Of a stretch of DNA of 5,025 nucleotides, positions 1-5,025 are shown in pieces; position 1 is the first letter of the stretch; each line of letters opens with the position of its first letter. A program made the position numbers and the translations under genes. A model generated the notes under the pieces. The model made no database searches. It was not told where the DNA came from and worked only from the letters and a program-made list of their open reading frames with translations. The stretch is from Streptomycetales bacterium (lineage in GTDB: Bacteria; Actinomycetota; Actinomycetes; Prado026): assembly GCA_025361995.1 (NCBI GenBank), contig JANYIP010000102.1, positions 1 through 5,025 on the forward strand, read 5' to 3'.

Positions 1-549
1 GCCGGCCTTGCGCGCCTTGTTGCCCAGCTGCTGGTCGTACGTCTGGCCGCTCCGGAACGGGTGGTGGGACAGCTCCAGGTGCGGGGCCAGGACGCCGTCG
101 TCGAAGATCGCGCAGCCGAGCCCGGTGCCCAGGGTCAGCACCAGCTCCAGGCCGGTGCCCGAGACAACTGCCGCACCCTGCACCTGGGCGTCGTTGAAGA
201 CCCTCGTCGGGCGCCCGAACGCCTCGGTCAACACTGCCTGCGCGTCGAAGCCGCGCCAGCGCTGCACCAGCACCGCGTCCGCGGGTGTGAACGGGCCCGC
301 CAGCCTCGGATAGTGCGGCGTCGAGATCACCCGTCCGTGCCGGATCATCCCCGGCATCCCGACCGTCACCCGGTCGTACGCACCCAGGCCGGACGTGAGC
401 GCAACCAGCTCAGCCACGAACCCTTCCGGCGCCAGCGGGTACGGCGTCGGGACCCGTACCCGCTCACCCAGCTGCTCGCCCGCCGCGTCCAGCAGCAGGG
501 CTTTGAGCCCGGTGCCGCCGCAGTCGACCGACAGCGTTGTCGTTGTCAT
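1..549 (-). CDS. ROK-family sugar kinase, polyphosphate-glucokinase-like (3' end cut by window edge)
   Basis: Predicted cytoplasmic kinase that phosphorylates a hexose, probably glucose, using ATP or polyphosphate. The 183 visible residues begin MTTTTLSVDCGGTGLKALLL, the phosphate-binding loop of the ROK/ASKHA fold (residues 6-21). GMPGMIRHGRV (64-74) matches the PPGK-type G-x-PG turn. Asn119-Asp120 is the expected position of the catalytic Asp, and LTLGTGLGCAIF (138-149) is the second nucleotide-binding loop. HLELSHHPF (157-165) followed by TYDQQLG resembles glucokinase-type ROK proteins rather than ROK repressors, and there is no N-terminal DNA-binding domain. ROK kinases are usually about 250-320 residues, so roughly a third is missing beyond position 1. 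The ATG at 549 gives the normal ROK N-terminus; a weak AGG lies about 8 nt upstream. It follows the regulator gene by 33 nt on the same strand, suggesting co-transcription. The choice of phosphoryl donor and sugar is inference. Confidence 0.88.
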   Translation of the reverse strand, partial: MTTTTLSVDCGGTGLKALLLDAAGEQLGERVRVPTPYPLAPEGFVAELVALTSGLGAYDRVTVGMPGMIRHGRVISTPHYPRLAGPFTPADAVLVQRWRGFDAQAVLTEAFGRPTRVFNDAQVQGAAVVSGTGLELVLTLGTGLGCAIFDDGVLAPHLELSHHPFRSGQTYDQQLGNKARKAG

Positions 550-582
550 CTGGACAGCCTGCCGGATCGGCGCCCGCACCCC

Positions 583-1713
583 CTACACCAACCCCCGGCG
601 CGCCGCCTCCACGCCCATGCCGAAGCGCGTCTGGGCCCCGAGCTTGTGCTGCACCTGGGCGAGCCGGCGCCCGATGGTCCGTGCCGATGCGCCCAGGTGC
701 CGCCCGATCGCCGTCTCCGTCATGTCCGTGGACAGCATCTGGATCAGCGCCCGCTCCGCCTCCGTGAACGAGTCGTCGAGCGCCTCGGGGCTTGTCAGCG
801 ACGTCGCGCGGATCCACAAGTCCTCGAACGTGTGGACCAGGTCCTCAACCAGCTCGTGCCCGTGCACGATGAGGGCCGACGTGATCCACGGACCGTCCGA
901 CGTCAGTGGGAGCACCCCGGTCGCCGCGTCCGACACCAGGAACCGCATCGGCAGGTGGTTCAGCAGCCGCGCCTGCTCACCAAGCATCGCGGCCTCGGTC
1001 ATGTACTCGTTGTAGCCCGCCATCCGGAACGCGTCGCCTGCGTAGATCGTGCGCACCGAGACCCCGCGCTCCAGCACGTCTCGCATCGCCGCGAGCAGCG
1101 GGTGCGGGTCGCTGGGCGCCACGAACGGCTGCCGGTCCAGGTTCAGGAGCTCGACCCGGGTCTGCGCCAGCATCTCGTATACCGCTTGGTTGACCCCGCG
1201 TCCCGTCACCACCCGAGCGTGGCTCTGGTCCGCGAGCTCCGGGCGGCCGCGGTTGTACAGGTCCGCCAGCTGCTCGACTGTCGTCCCAGCGCTGATCAGG
1301 CCCGCCGCGTGAGTCGCCAGCATCGCGCCCAGAGTCGACACCGGAGGCTCCGGTACGTACTGCACCGCGCGCGAGCCCGACGCCTCGACGCCATGGCCCG
1401 GAACGTATGCCACGACGTCGGCGTTGCTGCGGGCGATCAGGCCGAGGGAGTTGAGGCGCTCGAGCGCCTGGTCCACCTCGACCGGAGGCAGTCGCAGGAT
1501 GCGCGCCGTGATCCGGGCCGAACCGCCGCCCGCCGTGATCACCTGGCGGTAGACCCGCTCCTCCGTAGGCGACAGACCCAGCGGCCCCAAGCCCGTCATC
1601 CGCGGGCTCGGCGCCCGGTGCGGTGCGCCGTACCCCTCGGCTTCTTCGTCCAGCTCACCGCGGCGACGCTCGGCGCGCGGCTCGTCTCCCGCCGCTGGTT
1701 CCACCTGTCCCAC
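583..1713 (-). CDS. TrmB/LuxR-type helix-turn-helix transcriptional regulator
   Basis: Predicted DNA-binding regulator of 376 residues. Residues about 46-96 (GLSPTEERVYRQVITAGGGS onward) form a TrmB-like winged helix. Residues about 120-300 form a sensor-like middle region (VELLNLDRQPF, GVSVRTIYAGDAFR, MRFLVSDAATGVLPL), as seen in actinobacterial regulators of this build. Residues 315-372 are a LuxR-type HTH (FTEAERALIQMLS, TAIGRHLGASARTIGRRLAQ). There is no receiver domain or phospho-acceptor motif, so it is probably not a two-component response regulator. The GTG start at 1713 has a G-rich stretch about 5 nt upstream, but residues 1-38 are low-complexity and charged; the ATG at 1599 (MTGLGPLGLSPTEERV) is an equally credible start. 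It ends 33 nt before the ROK kinase, which it may control. The ligand is unknown. Confidence 0.88.
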   Translation of the reverse strand: MGQVEPAAGDEPRAERRRGELDEEAEGYGAPHRAPSPRMTGLGPLGLSPTEERVYRQVITAGGGSARITARILRLPPVEVDQALERLNSLGLIARSNADVVAYVPGHGVEASGSRAVQYVPEPPVSTLGAMLATHAAGLISAGTTVEQLADLYNRGRPELADQSHARVVTGRGVNQAVYEMLAQTRVELLNLDRQPFVAPSDPHPLLAAMRDVLERGVSVRTIYAGDAFRMAGYNEYMTEAAMLGEQARLLNHLPMRFLVSDAATGVLPLTSDGPWITSALIVHGHELVEDLVHTFEDLWIRATSLTSPEALDDSFTEAERALIQMLSTDMTETAIGRHLGASARTIGRRLAQVQHKLGAQTRFGMGVEAARRGLV

Positions 1714-1896
1714 TCTGACCCCCCGGCGTCGGTGCTCCCGCAGATGATCTTAGATGTGCCGGGGTCCGCCAGGGTTGGCTGACTTCGGCCATGACCGGAT
1801 TCGGACATTGCCAAATCGGTCTGGTGGGCGTCAGAGTCCTAGGTGTCCTGCGTGTCGGGGGAGGGCGGCTCTCGCTCCCGTCCACGCGGGCACGGT

Positions 1897-1912
1897 CAGG
1901 CGACGTCGCCTG
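1897..1912. repeat. Perfect 16-bp palindrome in the gap upstream of the LuxR-type regulator
   Basis: CAGGCGACGTCGCCTG equals its own reverse complement over all 16 bases; symmetry ends at T1896/C1913. It lies in the non-coding gap between the XRE gene and the TrmB/LuxR-type gene, about 185 nt upstream of the latter's GTG. Uninterrupted dyads of this length are typical of operators for dimeric regulators. It has no loop, so it is a poor terminator. No binding protein can be named from the sequence. Confidence 0.55.
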
Positions 1913-1968
1913 CGGGCCCATCCCAAGCTGGGTCCCGTGTCGGTGGCGCGTCTCGCCAAGGCCCGGTT

Positions 1969-1994
1969 CGCTCCACCATGGCGAGTGTGGAGCG
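1969..1994 (-). terminator. Hairpin just past the XRE gene, possible terminator without U-tract
   Basis: CGCTCCAC (1969-1976) and GTGGAGCG (1987-1994) are perfect 8-bp inverted arms around a 10-nt loop. On the minus strand the stem begins 14 nt after the XRE stop codon, a normal terminator position. The bases following it on that strand are AACCGG, so there is no T-run; actinobacterial terminators often lack one, but this makes the call tentative. Confidence 0.45.
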
Positions 1995-2008
1995 GGCCGG
2001 GCCGTCGG

Positions 2009-2413
2009 CTATTTCGGGGTGTTCGGGGGACTGGTGCCTCGGCTGCGCGCGTTGCGGGGCTTGCCGAGCACCTCGAAGAGCTCGCTCACCGGGATGTCGA
2101 GGGCCTCGGCCACGTTGAAGACACTGTCCAGCCGGGGCGAGAACGCGCCCGTCTCCATCCGGCTGATGCTCTTGCGGTCCACGCCGCAGCGCTCCGCGAG
2201 TGCCTCCTGACTGAGCCCGGCGGCCAGCCTGTACTCCCGTACCACGTCACCGAAGAGCTCACGCCGCTCACGTATGTGATCGGGGCGATCGGACGGGGGC
2301 ACCGATGCAGGCTTGCCGCACCGGCCTGGGAAGTCCGTACCAGATTTGGGACATCTGGTTTGGTGGACCCTGCGTGCCAGCGTCGTGCGAGCGGGCGGGT
2401 TGGCGAGACCCAT
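2009..2413 (-). CDS. XRE-family helix-turn-helix DNA-binding protein
   Basis: Small predicted transcriptional regulator of 134 residues. Residues 53-116 form a Cro/C1-type HTH: LFGDVVREYRLAAGLSQEAL, then AERCGVDRKSISRMETG (recognition helix) and SVFNVAEALDIPVSELFEVL. A short polar tail (GKPRNARSRGTSPPNTPK) follows. No second sensor or peptidase domain is present. The start is uncertain. ATG at 2413 has GGTGA 6 nt upstream, but residues 1-37 look unlike a folded domain. GTG at 2302 would give an N-terminus reading VPPSDRPDHIRERRELFGDV, typical of compact XRE proteins, and would place the perfect inverted repeat at 2339-2359 upstream of the gene as a possible autoregulatory operator, although no good ribosome site precedes that GTG. 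It is divergent from the GGDEF gene. No toxin partner is seen beside it, so an antitoxin role is not supported. Confidence 0.85.
   Translation of the reverse strand: MGLANPPARTTLARRVHQTRCPKSGTDFPGRCGKPASVPPSDRPDHIRERRELFGDVVREYRLAAGLSQEALAERCGVDRKSISRMETGAFSPRLDSVFNVAEALDIPVSELFEVLGKPRNARSRGTSPPNTPK
2339..2359. repeat. Perfect 7+7 bp inverted repeat at the 5' end of the XRE gene, candidate operator
   Basis: ACCAGAT (2339-2345) and ATCTGGT (2353-2359) are exact reverse complements separated by 7 bases (TTGGGAC). The arms are AT-richer than the surroundings. Centre-to-centre spacing of the arms is 14 bp, broadly suitable for a dimeric HTH protein. It lies inside the long version of the XRE reading frame but 37 nt upstream of the alternative GTG start at 2302. 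Autoregulation is inference. Confidence 0.5.
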
Positions 2414-2485
2414 GACGGATCACCGGCGTTCGTCGACGCACACACCGCCCCAGCCGGCGGCCCAAGCCACCGGATCAGCCGCGTC

Positions 2486-2534
2486 GGTGCTGCCGTCAGT
2501 GTGTACGCCGAGTGCGACGGCAGTCGCCAGCACC
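2486..2534. repeat. Inverted repeat in the XRE/GGDEF divergent gap
   Basis: CTGCCGTC (2490-2497) and GACGGCAG (2516-2523) are perfect 8-bp inverted arms with an 18-nt spacer. GGTGCTG (2486-2492) is also the reverse complement of CAGCACC (2528-2534), so a longer interrupted pairing is possible. The segment between the XRE and GGDEF genes has no credible reading frame and would carry the divergent promoters. GC-rich DNA yields such arms by chance fairly often. Confidence 0.35.
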
Positions 2535-2623
2535 CGCACACGTTGAGCCGGCCTGGGACTCTGGACCCTGTTGTCGACCGGTCTGCTTGCCGATAGTCCT
2601 ACGGTGATCAGGCACGCAATGGA

Positions 2624-2652
2624 CATCATGGCGCTTGCAGAGCGCCATGATG
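2624..2652 (+). repeat. Perfect 12-bp stem, 5-nt loop hairpin at the start of the GGDEF gene
   Basis: CATCATGGCGCT (2624-2635) and AGCGCCATGATG (2641-2652) are exact reverse complements around TGCAG. The hairpin begins 5 nt after the first base of the ATG at 2619, and ends 2 nt before an in-frame TTG at 2655 that could itself be a start. In RNA it would be very stable and would sit over the initiation region; in DNA it could be an operator. No T-run follows, so it is not a classical terminator. Confidence 0.7.
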
Positions 2653-3623
2653 AGTTGACTGACGTCGGGCCCCTAGCCGCTCCCGGCCGACTACGCCGGC
2701 TGGCACCATTCGCGCTGGTCGCCGTCGTGGCGGCCGTGATGTTGCTGACCGAAAGGCCGCAGTCCACCGTGCCGGTGAGGTCGTTGTCACATGCGCGCTG
2801 GCGTTGCTGATGGCTGCGGCCGTCGTGCCCTGGCGACGTGCACCCCGAAGACTTCAGTCGGTAGTCGCACTAGCGCCAATCCTCCTCATAGCTGCAGCAG
2901 TCAACGCCGATGGGGGGCTCGCATCGAAGTACATATACCTACAGCTGCTGCCATCGCTGCGGCTCGCTCTCTACGAATCCAGCACCGCGCTATGGATCGC
3001 CATCGCCATGACGACCACGTCGGTGGTCTACGAACTCGGGCGGGCCCCGTCGATCGACTCCGCGACCACAGCTGTACTCCTCGTCGCTCTCGCCGTCACC
3101 GTGCTTCCGACCGTGCGCCGGCTGGTTTCCATCGACCGCGCAGCGCTGACCGCCCTCGCCGAGCTGGCCAGGCGCGATCCCCTGACTGGACTGATCAACC
3201 GCCGTGGGTTCGAGAGCCGGTTCAGTGAGCTTGACCTGACCAGTGTCGACGACCTGGTCCTGACATACATCGACCTCGATCACTTCAAGCAGATCAACGA
3301 CACCTTGGGGCATTCTGCCGGCGATGAACTGCTGGTCCAGGTCGGCAGGAGACTGCTGCAAGCAACCAGGGCAGACGATCTTGTGGCACGTGTGGGCGGC
3401 GGCGAGTTCCTGGTCGCTAGCCACGGCAGCCCAACCCGCATGGCCGGTCTGGCGGCCCGAATCCGGACGATTGTCGGTGCCGAGCCGTACCTGCTTGGTG
3501 CCTCCCGCATTTCGATCACGGCCAGCATCGGTCAAAGCCCTGCCCGCGAGACTCCGAAAGCGTCGAGCAGACGATGTCCACAGCGGACAGAGCCATGTAT
3601 GTAGACAAGTCATCGCATCAAGG

Positions 3624-3641
3624 GCCGCTGTCGTCAGCGGC
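3624..3641 (+). repeat. Small hairpin at the end of the GGDEF remnant
   Basis: GCCGCTG (3624-3630) and CAGCGGC (3635-3641) are perfect 7-bp arms around TCGT. It lies within the last codons of the repaired GGDEF frame, 8 nt before its stop. It may serve as part of a transcription stop, but no T-run follows, and it lies inside the repaired coding frame. Confidence 0.3.
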
Positions 3642-3699
3642 GACGACCTAGCCCGGATCGTTCACGGCTGAGGGGCTGACACGGCTCCAGGAACGCGAA

Positions 3700-3764
3700 A
3701 GTGCCTGCTCTGTAGGGGAAACTTGGTCTTGCGACAGTCCAAATCTTCCGAACCGAGAGGCACT
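3700..3764 (+). promoter_or_regulatory. Inverted repeat pairing the IS left tip with the transposase ribosome site
   Basis: AGTGCCTGCTCTG (3700-3712) is nearly complementary to CCGAGAGGCACT (3753-3764). AGTGCCT/AGGCACT pairs perfectly over 7 bp, and pairing can continue with one bulged G and one mismatch. The downstream arm contains GAGAGG (3755-3760), the apparent Shine-Dalgarno of the transposase GTG at 3771. In a transcript entering from outside the element this fold would hide the ribosome site, a control known from IS10 and IS50. Applying it here is inference. Confidence 0.4.
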
Positions 3765-5025
3765 CCGCAGGTGAAGCGTACTTCGTGGTCTACGGGGTTG
3801 TCAGTCACGGCCGACGGCACGGGTGTGGTGGCGCATGCCGGGTCGGTCGCGGTGCGGTTGTTGGCCGAGCGGGTCGGGCTTACGGCGGCCCTGTCGGGGT
3901 CGTTGGCTCGCAGGTCGTTCGCCCCGGTTCATGACCGAGGGCAGGTCTTGGTCGACGCGGCGGTGTTGCTCGCCGGTGGTGGTGAGGCGATCGCGGACAT
4001 CGACGTGCTGCGTCACCAGGGCCAGGTCTTGGGCCCGGTCGCCTCGGCGCCAACGGTGTGGCGGGCCCTGTTTGAGCTGACCCCGACCGCGTTGGCGCGT
4101 GTCCAGCGGGCCAGGGCCAGGACCCGGCGGCACGTGTGGTCCCAGCCGGGCGCGGTCCCGGCGTCGAAGGCCGCCGGCGCCGACCTGGGCGAGGTCATCG
4201 TGCTGGACGTGGACGCGACTTTGGTGACCGCGCACTCGGAGAAGGAACAGGCCCGTCCCACGTTCAAGGGCGGGTTCGGGTTCCACCCGATCGCGGTGTG
4301 GTGCGACAACACCAGCGAGCTACTGGCGGTCACGCTGCGGCCGGGGAACGCCGGGGCGAACACCGCAGCCGACCACGTCGAGGTCTTGACCGCGGCGATC
4401 GCCCGGGTCCCACTCAGCCACCGCCGCAAGCTTTTGGTCCGCGCTGACGGCGCCGCAGCCACCCACAAGTTCCTCGACTGGCTCACCGAACAAGGCCAGA
4501 TCCGAGGGCGCAGCCTGGAGTTCTCGGTCGGGTTCGCCGTCACCGAGACGGTCCGGGCTGCCATCACCACCATCCCCGCCGCGGTATGGACCCCGGCCAG
4601 TAGCGCCGACGGCTCAGCCCGTGACGCCGGGACGTCGCCGAGGTCACCGACCTGCTCGACCTGTCCGCCTGGCCGGTCGGGATGCGGGTCATCCTGCGCC
4701 GGGAAGGCCCCCACCCCGGCGCCCAGCTGTCACTGTTTGAGGAACGCGACGGCTGGCGCTACCAAGGGTTCGCGACCAACACCACCACCGGGCAACTGGC
4801 GTTCCTCGAGGCCCGCCACCGCGCCCACGCCCGCGTCGAAGACCGCATCCGCCACGCCAAAGACAGCGGCCTGCGGCGGCTGCCCTCCCGGGAGTTCGCC
4901 ATCAACACCGCCTGGTGCACCGCCGTGGCGATCGCAGCCGACCTGATCGCCTGGCTGCGACTACACGCCCTAGACGGCGACCTCGCCCTGGCCGAACCGA
5001 AAGCACTGCGCTACCGCATCCTGCA
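3704..5025 (+). mobile_element. IS1380-family insertion sequence, left part only
   Basis: The element is recognised from its transposase. The left end is placed at about 3704 because the sequence CCTGCTCTGTAGGGGAAAC lies 67 nt upstream of the transposase start, and IS1380-type tips commonly begin with CC. The exact tip and the 4-bp target duplication cannot be proved because the right end is outside the window. It sits about 50 nt downstream of the GGDEF remnant's stop, so it did not itself disrupt that gene. Confidence 0.65.
3771..5025 (+). pseudogene. IS1380-family transposase, frameshifted and cut by the window edge
   Basis: DDE-type transposase that would cut and move the IS. GTG 3771 (VKRTSWSTGLSVTADGTG) is chosen because GAGAGG lies 10 nt upstream; the TTG at 3723 has no such site. 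Frame 1 carries VLDVDATLV, with catalytic Asp at residue 146 or 148 (nt 4206/4212), then KGGFGFHPIAVWCDNTSELL and LLVRADGAAATHKFLDWL with the second Asp at residue 226 (nt 4446). The frame fails near 4629-4631. One extra G in the GGG run restores it: DAGDVAEVTDLLDL, then LRREGPHPGAQLSLF, FATNTTTGQL, ARVEDRIRHAKDSGLRRLP with the catalytic Glu (codon 4838-4840), and FAINTAWCTAVAIAADLIAW, continuing to the edge. Unrepaired, translation runs in the wrong frame to a stop at 4944-4946 and loses the Glu, so the protein should be inactive. About 418 residues are visible after repair; the family usually has roughly 450-500, so only the C-terminal tail is missing. Confidence 0.85.

Larger units (their letters stand above)
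2619..3651 (+). pseudogene. Membrane-anchored GGDEF (diguanylate-cyclase-type) protein, broken by two frameshifts
   Basis: Intact relatives make cyclic di-GMP from two GTP at the inner face of the membrane. Three reading frames in series are needed. The first (2619 to about 2770) gives RLRRLAPFALVAVVAAVMLL, a membrane helix. The second (about 2777-3540) gives further helices (VVVTCALALLMAAAVV; VVALAPILLIAAAV; the YLQLLPSLRLALYE region; TAVLLVALAVTVLP), then the GGDEF domain: RRDPLTGLINRRGF, IDLDHFKQINDTLGHSAGDE, I-site RADD five residues before the signature, and RVGGGEFLV. The third (3550-3651) gives SVEQTMSTADRAMYVDKSS, the usual GGDEF C-terminus, ending at TAG 3649-3651. Each junction is a -1 change. 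The signature is GGGEF: codon GGC at 3401-3403 replaces the metal-binding Asp/Glu. Unrepaired, the central frame would run from TTG 2804 to the stop at 3602-3604. Start ATG 2619 has CAGG 6 nt upstream; TTG 2571 is an alternative. Called a pseudogene unless the indels are sequence errors. Confidence 0.75.

Noticed and set aside
1747..1752. TAAGAT on the minus strand, a possible -10 box 34 nt upstream of the TrmB/LuxR-type GTG
   Set aside because: No -35-like hexamer lies at 16-18 bp, so the promoter call is not supported on its own.
61..1782. 573-codon open frame on the plus strand opposite the kinase and regulator genes
   Set aside because: It is rich in Arg, His and Gln with no family motif, and is the antisense shadow of two clear minus-strand genes in GC-rich DNA.
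2009..2413. XRE protein as the antitoxin of a toxin-antitoxin pair
   Set aside because: There is no small toxin-like reading frame beside it on the same strand.
1754..2596. 280-codon plus-strand open frame across the gap and the XRE gene
   Set aside because: It runs antisense to the clear XRE domain and has no recognisable domain or ribosome site.
2571..2597. TTGTCG with GATAGT as a promoter for the GGDEF gene
   Set aside because: The spacer is only 15 bp and the -35 match is weak; kept only as a hint that ATG 2619 rather than TTG 2571 is the start.
2990..3613. 207-codon minus-strand open frame opposite the GGDEF domain
   Set aside because: The opposite strand carries unmistakable GGDEF-family motifs; this frame has none.
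4013..4714. 233-codon minus-strand open frame opposite the transposase
   Set aside because: It is a shadow of the transposase frame, which holds the DDE motifs.

Overview
The window is GC-rich DNA with GTG/TTG start codons. Its protein families (TrmB/LuxR-type regulator, XRE regulator, membrane-bound GGDEF protein, IS1380 transposase) fit a high-GC actinobacterium; the genus cannot be told from the sequence alone. No rRNA, tRNA or CRISPR array was seen.

Layout. Positions 1-549 (minus) hold the N-terminal part of a ROK-family sugar kinase related to polyphosphate glucokinases, cut by the window edge. Positions 583-1713 (minus) encode a helix-turn-helix regulator with a TrmB-like N-terminus and a LuxR-like C-terminus. 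It lies 33 nt upstream of the kinase, so the two probably form one transcription unit. A 295-nt gap (1714-2008) follows, with a perfect 16-bp palindrome and a hairpin just past the end of the next gene. Positions 2009-2413 (minus) encode a small XRE-type DNA-binding protein whose 5' part contains a perfect 7+7 bp inverted repeat. A divergent gap (2414 to about 2618) separates it from a plus-strand gene for a membrane-anchored GGDEF (diguanylate-cyclase-type) protein. That gene is broken by two -1 frameshifts and has GGGEF in place of GGDEF, so it is called a pseudogene. From about 3704 to the right edge lies the left part of an IS1380-family insertion sequence, whose transposase is also broken by one missing base in a G run.

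Interpretation. The left third looks like an intact regulator-kinase pair. The right two thirds look like a decaying accessory region: a degraded cyclic-di-GMP gene next to a defective IS. All three breaks have the same sign (one base missing or two gained), so sequencing or assembly error has to be excluded before real gene decay is concluded. Several inverted repeats in the control regions are the least explained parts of the window. I see no convincing new multi-gene system.
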